From an uncultured Christensenellaceae bacterium (GTDB lineage: Bacteria > Bacillota > Clostridia > Christensenellales > Pumilibacteraceae), in contig CAJUKR010000009.1 of the NCBI GenBank assembly GCA_910587025.1, positions 1 to 46,021 on the forward strand: a stretch of DNA of 46,021 nt, given 5' to 3'. Positions 25,042 to 32,778 of the stretch are shown here, one piece after another. Position 1 is the stretch's first letter, and each line of letters starts with the position of its first letter. The translations under genes were made by a program, and so were the position numbers. Below the pieces are notes generated by a model, which did no database searches, was not told the DNA's origin, and saw only the letters and a list, made by a program, of their open reading frames with translations.

Positions 25042-25536
25042 ATGACCGACAGACAGAGAAATATGGTAATGAACGCAATTAAGATGGGAGGAGTTTTCAT
25101 CAGTTGCGGTACCGGTAACAAAATAAACATCATGGACACTCATTGGGGAACGCTCGGGAGAATGTGGAATCGCGATGTTTTCGTTCTTCCCGTCCGTCAG
25201 AAAAAATATTCGCATGAGCTTATTTCAAAAAATATGAGCTTTGTTGTGAACGTTCCCACGACGGAGATGACCACGGAACTGATACGTTGTTCGAACATGT
25301 CCGGACACGATACGGATAAGTTTAAGGAATTCGGTTTTAATGCCGTGCCCGCAAAGCTGGTCAAGTCGGTGGGTATCGAAGAATGCGCGATACAGCTCGA
25401 ATGCAAAGTCGTATATGTTGCCGAAATGCATAAGAGCAAGCTCAATCCCACAATCGCGCAGGATATGTATATCGATAGAGAATATCATACTTTATTCTTC
25501 GGCGAGATAGTGAGAAGTTCGTTCAAAAAACACTGA
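25042..25536 (+). CDS. Flavin reductase-like FMN-binding split-barrel protein
   Basis: A 164-residue protein of the flavin reductase/FMN-binding split-barrel type. Typical features are NIMDTHWGTLGRMWNRDVFVLPVRQKKYS cut into the usual pattern of N-x-M-T-x-x-W and R-x-x-R-Y-T, the segment SFVVNVPT, and C-terminal DREYHTLFFGEIV. It likely binds FMN and takes part in flavin or metal redox chemistry in the cytoplasm. I start it at ATG 25042, which has AAGGAG eight bases upstream; a longer in-frame start at 25009 lies inside the promoter. Confidence 0.82.
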   Translation: MTDRQRNMVMNAIKMGGVFISCGTGNKINIMDTHWGTLGRMWNRDVFVLPVRQKKYSHELISKNMSFVVNVPTTEMTTELIRCSNMSGHDTDKFKEFGFNAVPAKLVKSVGIEECAIQLECKVVYVAEMHKSKLNPTIAQDMYIDREYHTLFFGEIVRSSFKKH

Positions 25537-25559
25537 TAAGTAAATATTTGAAGATGGCG

Positions 25560-25595
25560 AAAAGAGCTCGGAAACATGTGTTTCGAGCTCTTTTT
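25560..25595. terminator. Bidirectional terminator between convergent genes
   Basis: An 11-base stem, AAAAGAGCTCG with CGAGCTCTTTT, with a further GAAACA/TGTTT pairing in the loop. A and T runs flank both sides, so it can serve both the plus-strand flavin-reductase gene (stop 25536) and the minus-strand zinc-ribbon gene (stop 25617). Confidence 0.88.
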
Positions 25596-25616
25596 CGTTG
25601 TCGTGATTTATAAAAA

Positions 25617-26006
25617 TTATCCGAATTTGTGTCCGCAATATGGGCAAAATTTGTCTTCGTTTTCTTTGGGAGAACCGCAGGCGGGGCATTTCGGAGCGCT
25701 TTCGGAGCGATCCGTATCGTTGATTTCTTTCTCGATTTTTTGCCGATGTGCGTTTCCGTTATGCGGAGAATCGTATCCGAACGGATCTATCGGTTTTCTT
25801 CTCGGTGCGGGCGGCGTATCGAAAAAATCATGAGATTTATATCCGTATCCCGAACCGTTGTAATAAACGTCTCCGTTTCGGTTTTTATTTCTTTGTCTGT
25901 TATTTCGCTTGTTTGTTTTTACTTTTTTTACTATAGCCGAAATAAGAACGGATAAAAAAACAATAGCGAATACTACACCGAAGATTATATATACTGCCTC
26001 ATCCAT
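25617..26006 (-). CDS. Single-pass membrane protein with C-terminal zinc ribbon
   Basis: A 129-residue protein. Residues 4-26 are a transmembrane helix (YIIFGVVFAIVFLSVLISAI), followed by a Lys/Arg/Asn-rich cytosolic linker and a C-terminal zinc ribbon with paired cysteines CPACG and CPYCG near residues 107-126. Short proteins of this kind are common in Clostridia and have no firm function. AAGAGGA precedes the ATG, and a clear sigma-A promoter at 26053-26025 overlaps the end of the upstream pepF gene. Confidence 0.85.
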   Translation of the reverse strand: MDEAVYIIFGVVFAIVFLSVLISAIVKKVKTNKRNNRQRNKNRNGDVYYNGSGYGYKSHDFFDTPPAPRRKPIDPFGYDSPHNGNAHRQKIEKEINDTDRSESAPKCPACGSPKENEDKFCPYCGHKFG

Positions 26007-26024
26007 AATAATATCCTCTTGATT

Positions 26025-26053
26025 ATTATACTTTTACAAAATATTTTTGTCAA
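26025..26053 (-). promoter_or_regulatory. Sigma-A promoter of the zinc-ribbon protein gene
   Basis: On the minus strand: TTGACA (26053-26048), 17 bases, TATAAT (26030-26025). The -35 box overlaps the stop codon of pepF. Confidence 0.85.
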
Positions 26054-27741
26054 TCGTTTGCGAGTTTTCCGAGAAGTTCGTCTATTTCTCCGCAAACGGA
26101 TCTTAAAGCGCCTTCTTCGAGCGGATTTTTCAGTCCTACGCTTTCAACGAGTTCGCCGAAAGGAAGTTCTCCGCCTTTTTTAAGCAGATTCATATAAAGA
26201 TCGAATGCCGTTTTATAGTCCTTTTGGGTCAGCATAAGTATCTGATGAGCAACCGATTGCGATAAACAATAATCGATATAGTACATGGGATTTTCGTAGA
26301 TATGCATTTGATATTGCCAACGAGTACCTTTCTCGAGATAAGGTATTCCGTCGGAAGAAAGGTACGGACGATAATAAATGTCCAGTTTTTGCCATTCTTT
26401 GTTTCGCTCGGACGGCGTCATGTCCGGATTGTCGTAGCATATCTCCTGGAATTCGTCCACCATCGTTCCGTACGGAATAAAGGTCAGCGAACTCATAAGA
26501 TGCATGTATTTATAGTCTTCCGCGCGCTTGCCGAAAAATTTGTCCGTATATTTCCAGGCGAGGAACTCCATAGCCATGGAATGGATTTCGGCAACGGACA
26601 TTGTTCCGAGGTTGAGTTCGTAATCCACGCCGTTTTCGAACATTTCGTAGTACGCCAAAGCGTGACCCGCTTCGTGAGTAAGGACATCTACGTCTCCGCT
26701 AGATCCGTTGAAGTTTGCGAGAATGAAAGGTTGACCGTAACTGTCGATCGACGTGCAGTATCCCCCGCCCCACTTGCCTTTTTTTGCGTATACGTCGAAG
26801 GCTTCGGCTGCAAGCATTGCGTCGATAAATTCGCCCGTTTCCTTTCCCATGTCTCGATACATTTCCCGTGCCGCGGAAAACATCCGTTTCGAATCTATTA
26901 CCGGCTCGGGATTTCCGTTTCGGAAGCATACTTCGTTATCGTACAACATTATTTTGTCGATTCCGAGTTTTTCGGCGATCGCTTTTTTGTGTTTTGCGAC
27001 GATAGGCGTGACGTCGGTCGCGACGGATCTGCGGAATTTGCCGATCTCTTTTCTCCCGTACGAGTATCTGCCCATCTGGCAGTCGCCCATTTCGGCAAAG
27101 GACTTGAAACCCATTTTTTTTGCCATATCGGCGCGTACGTGCACGAGTTTATCGAATATTCCGTCCAGGCTTTCCGACAATCCGGACAGAGTTTTTCCGA
27201 GAACTTCCATAGATTCCCGTCGTACATTTCTGTTCCCGTCGTCGAAATATTTTCGCAGAACCGAAAGCGGCATGCTTCTCCCTTTGTATTCGAACATTGT
27301 TTCGCTCATCAGGCGATCGTATTCCGTCACGAGACGGCTTTCTTCCACAAGCTCCGGAATAATTTTTTCATCCATTATTTTAAGAGCGAGCTCGTAAACT
27401 TTCGCAACGTTCGGATTGATCAGATCGAGGGTTTCGCCGATATGCGGGTTGCTTAGAAACGCACGGTTGAATTCTACCGCCGCGGCGGAAAACCGCGGAG
27501 CGTTTTCGTCGTAATACTCTTTTTCCGCAAGATAGAATTTGTCGAGAGTGTTGAGAGTGAAACGGATATAGCAGAGGGAAGACATCGTTTGTATTTTCTT
27601 CGCTACTTCGATACATTCGTTTCGGATGTCTGCCATCTCCCGTCCGCTCGCGGCTTTCTTCATTCTATCGGTCAGCCGCGCGGCGGTTTCGCATGCGCGA
27701 TCGACGTCGATACGTTCATATTTCATTTCACTTACTTTCAT
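26050..27741 (-). CDS. pepF: M3 family oligoendopeptidase F
   Basis: A cytosolic zinc peptidase of 563 residues that degrades short peptides. It has HEAGHALAYYEMF (zinc ligands His356 and His360, catalytic Glu357) and the third ligand in LGTMSVAEIHSMAMEF (Glu385). No signal peptide is present, unlike the M3-like lipoprotein at 21183. I start it at ATG 27741 (MKVSEMKYERID), which matches the usual N-terminus of clostridial oligoendopeptidases; the longer frame from 27777 runs through the promoter. The -10 box TACAAT is six bases before this ATG, suggesting a leaderless transcript. Confidence 0.93.
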   Translation of the reverse strand: MKVSEMKYERIDVDRACETAARLTDRMKKAASGREMADIRNECIEVAKKIQTMSSLCYIRFTLNTLDKFYLAEKEYYDENAPRFSAAAVEFNRAFLSNPHIGETLDLINPNVAKVYELALKIMDEKIIPELVEESRLVTEYDRLMSETMFEYKGRSMPLSVLRKYFDDGNRNVRRESMEVLGKTLSGLSESLDGIFDKLVHVRADMAKKMGFKSFAEMGDCQMGRYSYGRKEIGKFRRSVATDVTPIVAKHKKAIAEKLGIDKIMLYDNEVCFRNGNPEPVIDSKRMFSAAREMYRDMGKETGEFIDAMLAAEAFDVYAKKGKWGGGYCTSIDSYGQPFILANFNGSSGDVDVLTHEAGHALAYYEMFENGVDYELNLGTMSVAEIHSMAMEFLAWKYTDKFFGKRAEDYKYMHLMSSLTFIPYGTMVDEFQEICYDNPDMTPSERNKEWQKLDIYYRPYLSSDGIPYLEKGTRWQYQMHIYENPMYYIDYCLSQSVAHQILMLTQKDYKTAFDLYMNLLKKGGELPFGELVESVGLKNPLEEGALRSVCGEIDELLGKLAND

Positions 27742-27747
27742 GTATAT

Positions 27748-27777
27748 ATTGTATAATTTTCTTAAGCGCTTTGTCAA
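27748..27777 (-). promoter_or_regulatory. Sigma-A promoter abutting the pepF start codon
   Basis: On the minus strand: TTGACA (27777-27772), 18 bases, TACAAT (27753-27748), then six bases to ATG at 27741. An alternative -10, TATACA at 27755-27750, has a 16-base spacer. Either places the transcript start at or just before the ATG. Confidence 0.7.
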
Positions 27778-27891
27778 TACTTTTTCATTCCGATATACAT
27801 CCTCTGTTGATTTTTGTGGCGATGCGGTCTATGTCAATAAATGTCTATTTTTGCAAAATGATGTCAAATAATTTTTGTGTAAACAAATATA

Positions 27892-27963
27892 TATCAATAT
27901 GATAAGCAATATCAAAAACATATTAGTATGATATTCTATATTCAAAACAATATCAATTTGATA
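27892..27963. repeat. Three near-palindromic 13-mers at 29-30 base spacing
   Basis: TATCAATATGATA (27892-27904), TATTAGTATGATA (27921-27933) and TATCAATTTGATA (27951-27963). The first and third are perfect TATCA-N3-TGATA inverted repeats; the second has one changed base in the left arm. Starts are 29 and 30 bases apart, nearly three helical turns. They lie in a very AT-rich stretch upstream of pepF and next to the DnaA-box and parS region. They could be iteron-like origin sites or operators. Confidence 0.6.
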
Positions 27964-28098
27964 ATTATTAAATGATAACTGATTTGCTGTTTTTTGAAAT
28001 AAGCGATCGAAATTTCGGAGAGTTTTGATTGAAAAAGAAATTTTTTGTAAACAGGGATTTCGAGATTTTGTTCGACTCGAGAAAATTATATAAAATCA

Positions 28099-28247
28099 GG
28101 CGGTAATATCATAAAAGTAAAGATATGAATTCATAACCATGACGAAATATCGTAAAATATCCGCCGATAATTCCTCGAGTTTGTTATGAAATTACAAAAT
28201 CAGTTATGATTTAATAATGCGAGAGCGCTCTGTGGCGCATTTTTTTC
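28099..28247 (+). ncRNA. Possible small RNA ending in an intrinsic terminator
   Basis: A strong terminator-like hairpin (AATGCG with CGCATT, inner AGAGC/GCTCT, then seven T's; 28216-28247) ends a stretch with no gene. Upstream, GGCGG (28099-28103) can pair with CCGCC (28161-28165), enclosing the 12-base palindrome TATGAATTCATA (28124-28135). A weak promoter (TTGTTC at 28068, 17 bases, TAAAAT at 28091) precedes it, but its predicted start near 28103 would cut the GGCGG arm, so the 5' end is uncertain. No known RNA family is recognised. Confidence 0.3.
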
Positions 28248-28340
28248 GTGCTGTTTGTCGTCTGTTTTTGCTTTTTTCTTCGGGATCATTTCTTTTGTGT
28301 TGCGATATGGGACTGTGCTTTATTTTGTTTGCATTTGACT

Positions 28341-28380
28341 TGTGGATAGACTTGCCGTATTGTGTATAAGTTGTGGATAA
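28341..28380 (-). promoter_or_regulatory. Cluster of three DnaA boxes
   Basis: Read on the minus strand: CTATCCACA (28349-28341), TTATACACA (28369-28361) and consensus TTATCCACA (28380-28372). All three share one orientation within 40 bases; starts are 20 and 11 bases apart, close to whole helical turns. Confidence 0.7.
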
Positions 28381-28653
28381 CTTTTTCGAGATTGCCGAAA
28401 ACGCCTTGAAATATGCGATTTCTGACGGAATTCGCATATTTGTATGTCGGAACGTTTTAGGTGATTTATGATTTTTCCAAAATAAAGTTATTAAATAGTG
28501 ATTATATATACTGTTTGATTATGCGCTATGATGGTTTTTGTGTTGTTTTGGCTATTTTATCGCATTCGTAGCAAATTATTTGCCAAATTCGATTGTGATC
28601 GTGTGCTTATTCGTGGGTTTGTTTTTGTTGAAGATTTGTAGCCTGTGAGAAAA

Positions 28654-28669
28654 TGTTTCATGTGAAACT
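28654..28669. promoter_or_regulatory. Near-consensus parS site
   Basis: TGTTTCATGTGAAACT differs from the ParB-binding consensus TGTTNCACGTGAAACA at two positions (a central C-to-T and the last base). It lies 277 bases from a perfect site and about 600 bases from the end of parB. Confidence 0.6.
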
Positions 28670-28945
28670 TTTGAGATAAACGAAATATTTTGCGATTGTT
28701 TTTTATGTCGTCGTTGTCGTAAACTCTTTCGTCTCCGCATGCTTTGGTAATGAGTTTTTGTGCTTCTGAGACAAGACATTCCGGGACGCTGAGAGTTGGG
28801 CGCGTGGATCCGAATTTGAGAGCGACCGGGAGCGACTGTGGATCGGGATTTTTCTCTTGCGATGCCTGTATTTCGGGAGACCTGCTTGGCGTTCGAGCGG
28901 CATTTTTGGTGATTGGCAGCGTTTATTTTATGTTTGGTTTGAGAA

Positions 28946-28961
28946 TGTTTCACGTGAAACA
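28946..28961. promoter_or_regulatory. Perfect parS site
   Basis: TGTTTCACGTGAAACA is a perfect 16-base palindrome matching the bacterial parS consensus bound by ParB/Spo0J. It lies about 310 bases downstream of the parB stop. Chromosomal parS sites cluster near the replication origin in most bacteria. Confidence 0.93.
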
Positions 28962-29113
28962 TTTTGCACTTCGGCATTGACTCGGAACGGACATTCCGCG
29001 CGAGAATTTATGATTACAGTTTGACCGCATGACAGCCGTGGATACAATTTGGAATAATTGACGCAAGACGCGGATGAGTCGAATTGACTTACAGCGTTAT
29101 GTTCGGAAACAAA

Positions 29114-29142
29114 TAAAAACGCTCGAGCTTATCGTCGAGCGT
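29114..29142 (-). terminator. Intrinsic terminator of parB
   Basis: An 8-base perfect stem, ACGCTCGA with TCGAGCGT, around an eight-base loop. On the minus strand it is followed by TTTTATTT. It lies 130 bases beyond the parB stop at 29273; I see nothing else in that interval. Confidence 0.82.
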
Positions 29143-29272
29143 CTTGCCTTATAAGATGACTCATATGTGTTTGAGAAATATTTTTTGGGTAGCCTGTCTT
29201 GGACTCGCCGATCACTACACTTTCACATTCTTTGCCGAACAATACTTGTCGCGTGAACAAATGTATTTCGAT

Positions 29273-30190
29273 CTACGATCGGTTTGTGTCCTCGCTCGTT
29301 TCGCTTTCTGCCGCCGGCTTTTTGTACTTCTCGAGCACCTGCATGAGTTGATGTATGCGGTCGAGATCGTCCGCGGAGTAGTAGTCGATATATATCCTTC
29401 CTTTTCGATCATTTCCGAATACGGTTACTTTGGTAGAGAACACACGCTGGAGCCTTTCCACCATATCCTTGAGCTCAAGCGATTGAGCGGGCGGCTTGGG
29501 CTTGGATGCGGGGGGATTGTTGATGGCTTTGATCAGCTTTTCGAAATCGCGCACGGTCATTTTACCGCCAACGGCTTTCTTTGCCAGCTCGAGCTGCGTA
29601 AGCTCGTCCTTGACGGTAATAAGACATCTGGCGTGTCCCTCGGACAAATCTCCGCTTGCGACCAGTTCGGTGACTGCGGGCGAAAGCGAGAGCAGTCGAA
29701 GCGTATTCGCAACGGCGGGTCTGGATTTTCCGATTCGGTCTGCGACCTGTTCCTGCGTGTACGAGTAATCGTCCATAAGCTGTCTGATCGCGCTTGCCAC
29801 TTCGATGGGATTGAGATCTTCGCGCTGAAGGTTTTCGATCAGCGAGATCTCTTTGACCTCTTTTTCGGTATAGCTTCGTACGATCGCAGGAATGGTGACA
29901 AGTCCGGCTTTGCGCGCGGCGCGCCAACGCCGTTCTCCCGCAATTATCATATAACCGTCGCCGTGAGCGACGAGAATGATGGGCGATATGACACCGTGTA
30001 CGCGAATACTGTTTGCAAGCTCGAGCAACGCTGCTTCGTCAAAATGCTTGCGCGGCTGATTCTCGTTCGGAACTATTCTCGATAATTCGATTTCTTGCGC
30101 GGCATTTGCCGCCTGTTTGTTGTCGTTCTCGAGATCGATGTCTCCGAACAGTGCGCCGAGTCCGCGCCCCAATCCATGTTTTCCTGCCAT
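29273..30190 (-). CDS. parB: Chromosome-partition protein ParB (Spo0J-like)
   Basis: A 305-residue DNA-binding CTPase that loads at parS and spreads to organise the origin region. The N-terminus MAGKHGLGRGLGALFGD is the ParA-interacting motif typical of chromosomal ParB. VPNENQPRKHFDEAAL and GERRWRAARKAGL are the CTP-binding boxes, and the helix-turn-helix is YTQEQVADRIGKSRPAVANT. The C-terminal dimerisation region ends the protein. I start at ATG 30190, with GGAGG upstream and the promoter at 30253-30225. A longer frame from 30328 would run back through that promoter. The usual partner parA is not adjacent. Confidence 0.97.
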   Translation of the reverse strand: MAGKHGLGRGLGALFGDIDLENDNKQAANAAQEIELSRIVPNENQPRKHFDEAALLELANSIRVHGVISPIILVAHGDGYMIIAGERRWRAARKAGLVTIPAIVRSYTEKEVKEISLIENLQREDLNPIEVASAIRQLMDDYSYTQEQVADRIGKSRPAVANTLRLLSLSPAVTELVASGDLSEGHARCLITVKDELTQLELAKKAVGGKMTVRDFEKLIKAINNPPASKPKPPAQSLELKDMVERLQRVFSTKVTVFGNDRKGRIYIDYYSADDLDRIHQLMQVLEKYKKPAAESETSEDTNRS

Positions 30191-30224
30191 TACCAGACTT
30201 CCTCCGTGAATTTTCTTTTCTATT

Positions 30225-30253
30225 ATTATATATAAAACGTACACGGTTGTCAA
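30225..30253 (-). promoter_or_regulatory. Sigma-A promoter of parB
   Basis: On the minus strand: TTGACA (30253-30248), 17 bases, TATAAT (30230-30225), followed by a leader with GGAGG before ATG 30190. Confidence 0.88.
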
Positions 30254-30403
30254 GGTGGGCGACAAACATAAATGGCAAAATTTTTCGCTCGATACCAAAT
30301 CATAACAAAATCGACGCACACGCATCAAAATCCGACGGAATATTTTGCGTTGCCGAGAAATAGGTTATAATATCGTAACGACAAAATTCAACCCATGAAA
30401 AAC

Positions 30404-30432
30404 TTTACATTTCCTTTGCGGTGTGCTACAAT
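30404..30432 (+). promoter_or_regulatory. Sigma-A promoter abutting the SDR start codon
   Basis: TTTACA at 30404-30409, 17 bases, TACAAT at 30427-30432, then six bases and ATG at 30439. This is the same spacing as at mnmA and pepF and leaves no room for a ribosome-binding site. A second TATAAT at 30366-30371 without a clear -35 box could give a longer leader. Confidence 0.7.
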
Positions 30433-30438
30433 TTTATC

Positions 30439-31230
30439 ATGGAAAAAGAAAAGAAGATCGTAGTTATTTCGGGCGCGACCTCGGGACTCGGAATGGCGAT
30501 TGCAAAAAGATTCGAGGCGGACGGACATATAGTCTGTAATCTTGCTCGCTCATGCTCGGACAACGGATTCGACTACAGATGCGATGTTACCGATCCCGAA
30601 CAAGTAGCATCTGCGGTAGGGAAAATAGGAGAGCGGTACGGACGCATAGACGTGCTCGTAAATAATGCGGGAATAGGTATCTCGGGCGCGACCGAGTTGA
30701 TTCCTATGGAAAATATCCGCGCGGCAATTGAAGTGTCGTACTTCGGCTCGCTGAATTTGACGCGCGCTTGCCTTCGTTTTATGAGTAAGGGCGCGCGCAT
30801 AATCTTCATGAGTTCGATTGCCGGATTGACCGCGATACCCTTTCGCTCGGTGTACTGCTCCGCAAAATCGGCGGAGCTTATGCTCGGCGAGTCTTTGCGT
30901 ATGGAGCTGTCTCAGACGGGCATATCCGTTGTGACGCTTTGCCCCGGGGAGATAAAGACCAATTTTTCCGCCAATAAACTTGCCGACATCCAGACCACCG
31001 AAAGATACGGTAAGCGCGTGACCAATGCGCTCGAAAAGGTTTCGAATCGTGAAGGTAAACGTATGACTATCGATAAAGTCATCGGTAAGATCTATAAAAT
31101 ATGTACCCGCGGTAGCAAGGCAATGTATATCATCGGCAGAAAATATAAATTCTTATATTTCGCAAAACGTATCATGCCGACTACTTTGTATCTGAAGCTT
31201 ACGGACAAAATGCTCGGCGGGCGCGAATAA
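30439..31230 (+). CDS. Short-chain dehydrogenase/reductase (classical SDR)
   Basis: A 263-residue classical SDR. The cofactor motif SGATSGLGMAIAKRF is near residues 10-24, NNAGIG near residue 76, the catalytic Ser in MSSIAGL near residue 130, and Tyr/Lys in YCSAK near residue 144. A C-terminal amphipathic tail (KYKFLYFAKRIMPTTLYLK) resembles the membrane-touching end of DltE-like or lipid-acting SDRs. The substrate is unknown. I start at ATG 30439; an upstream in-frame ATG at 30421 lies inside the promoter. The metallo-beta-lactamase-fold gene follows 40 bases later. Confidence 0.88.
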   Translation: MEKEKKIVVISGATSGLGMAIAKRFEADGHIVCNLARSCSDNGFDYRCDVTDPEQVASAVGKIGERYGRIDVLVNNAGIGISGATELIPMENIRAAIEVSYFGSLNLTRACLRFMSKGARIIFMSSIAGLTAIPFRSVYCSAKSAELMLGESLRMELSQTGISVVTLCPGEIKTNFSANKLADIQTTERYGKRVTNALEKVSNREGKRMTIDKVIGKIYKICTRGSKAMYIIGRKYKFLYFAKRIMPTTLYLKLTDKMLGGRE

Positions 31231-31270
31231 TTATGATTTCATAACTATTTATTTTCGGTAAGGACATCCA

Positions 31271-32695
31271 ATGAAGAAAAAGAACCCGGTAATTGAATTT
31301 ATTGCTCTTACGCTATCTTTAATCCTTGCGCTTGCGGCGTTTACGGTGATTTCGTTCGCTCCCGTATTTTACGAATCTTCGGCGGCAGACGACGGAGTGC
31401 TGACCGTACATTTTATCGATTGCGGACAGGCAGACGCCTGTGTCATCGAGTTTCCCGACGGAAAGAAAATGCTTATCGACGCCGGCGATAACGGAAAAGA
31501 AAGTTGCGGTAAAGTCGTGGATTATATAGAAGCGCTCGACATAACTACTTTCGACTATTTTATAATGACCCACGCGGACGAGGATCATATCGGCGGTGTG
31601 GACGAAGTGTTCGGGCAGACCCGTACGGCGAAAACGATATACCGTCCGTCGCAGATCGCCGATCATCGCACCGACGAATCGTATAAAGATCCGGCGGAGG
31701 ACGGGGAAGGCAAATACGGATTTCCGTTCGACGTTTCGACGGTGGCAAGCGGAAACAAAAAAACGACGGCGACTTATCGGAACGCTTTATCCGTAGTGTA
31801 CGGATTGGACGGCGCGAATGTGTATGTCAACAATCCCGCCGATCCGGAAATCAACAACATTACGAACTCGGTGACGGTGGACGGCAAATCCGTGGCATAT
31901 ACATTCGACTTTTATTCTCCGCTCGGTTATTCGTATTCAGACGACAACGATTATTCGCCGATAATGGTGCTTTCTTACGGCGGGCGCAACATCGTCCTGT
32001 CCGGCGATGCCGAAGCGAAAAACGAAAAAGAGTTTGTCGCAAAGGTCAACGGCGAAACGGATACCGATACGCGCTACGGCAGGTTTCTCGACGGTTTCCA
32101 CGGCGATATAATAAAAATGGGACATCACGGAAGCTCCACATCTTCAAGCGAGGCGTATCTCGGACTCATGACTGATCCGTCGCGTATACACAATACATAT
32201 ACCGTTTTCAGTTGCAACGACGAAATTCCGAGCAACAGATACGCCCACCCGCATCACGAAACACTGCAACGCGTCATGGATATGGGCTTCAGCGCCGAGC
32301 GTATAGCCCGCACCGATCTGAACGGCAATTTGCGTTTCGATATTCGCGCCACAGGCGAGATCACATTTACCGCCGAGCGCGAGAGTACCGTAACCGACGC
32401 TCTTACTTCGGGAAGCAGCGAAACCCGTCCCGAAAAAGTAATTCCGGATAATTCCGCAGATCCGACCGAGCCGAACGGCGCGCCGATCTCTCCCGCACCG
32501 GGCGGAAACACTCCGACGGAAAACACCGGCAACCCCGTTATCGATTTCTTTATTTCGCTTACGGTGCCTCAGCGTGTGATCGCCGTGGTCATAGTTATCG
32601 CGGTAGTTGCGATAATAATAATCGCGGTCGCGCTTTGGCTCAATCACAGAAAGAAAACGCGTCGTCCGACAAAACAAACGCGTCGCCGCAAATAG
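31271..32695 (+). CDS. Membrane-anchored ComEC-like metallo-beta-lactamase-fold hydrolase
   Basis: A 474-residue protein. An N-terminal hydrophobic segment (residues 8-30) acts as signal or anchor. The metal-binding core follows: VHFIDCGQADACVIEF, then THADEDHIGG with the H-x-D-x-D-H signature near residue 100, SGDAEAKNE, and GHHGSSTSS near residue 283. These are the features of the ComEC/Rec2 C-terminal domain. A Pro/Thr-rich linker leads to a second transmembrane helix near residues 428-452 and a very basic tail (HRKKTRRPTKQTRRRK). The enzyme domain would lie outside the cell. A role in extracellular nucleic-acid or phosphodiester cleavage is inferred from the family. Confidence 0.85.
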   Translation: MKKKNPVIEFIALTLSLILALAAFTVISFAPVFYESSAADDGVLTVHFIDCGQADACVIEFPDGKKMLIDAGDNGKESCGKVVDYIEALDITTFDYFIMTHADEDHIGGVDEVFGQTRTAKTIYRPSQIADHRTDESYKDPAEDGEGKYGFPFDVSTVASGNKKTTATYRNALSVVYGLDGANVYVNNPADPEINNITNSVTVDGKSVAYTFDFYSPLGYSYSDDNDYSPIMVLSYGGRNIVLSGDAEAKNEKEFVAKVNGETDTDTRYGRFLDGFHGDIIKMGHHGSSTSSSEAYLGLMTDPSRIHNTYTVFSCNDEIPSNRYAHPHHETLQRVMDMGFSAERIARTDLNGNLRFDIRATGEITFTAERESTVTDALTSGSSETRPEKVIPDNSADPTEPNGAPISPAPGGNTPTENTGNPVIDFFISLTVPQRVIAVVIVIAVVAIIIIAVALWLNHRKKTRRPTKQTRRRK

Positions 32696-32778
32696 TGCGA
32701 GCGTGCCAAAAACATCGGGCTTGGAAATTATGCTATAAATTTTTTTGTATTAAAATAGAAATTTTCGCAAAAAAGGTA

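Larger units (their letters stand above)
27778..29113. other. Candidate replication-origin and chromosome-partition region (gene-free)
   Basis: About 1.3 kb with no convincing gene on either strand. From left to right it holds an AT-rich block with three spaced near-palindromes (27892-27963), a terminator-ended possible RNA (about 28099-28247), three DnaA boxes (28341-28380), and two parS sites (28654, 28946). From roughly 28200 onward the plus strand is visibly rich in G and T. Genes to the left lie mostly on the minus strand and genes to the right, after parB, on the plus strand. These signs together suggest oriC or its edge. I did not compute GC skew, and dnaA is not in the window. Confidence 0.6.

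Noticed and set aside
27834..27852. Third copy of the ECF-like -10 block (TGTCTATTT near 27842)
   Set aside because: The -35 block TGASCC is missing at the right distance and no gene follows on that strand.
28204..28437. 77-codon minus-strand frame covering the DnaA boxes
   Set aside because: Composition (Lys/Arg/Ser/Thr-rich, no pattern) and overlap with terminator and DnaA boxes indicate non-coding DNA.
28576..28977. 133-codon minus-strand frame in the origin region
   Set aside because: Its sequence is low in normal protein character and it spans both parS sites, whose palindrome reads as FHVKH. This is a known artefact of parS in reading frames; no ribosome-binding site.
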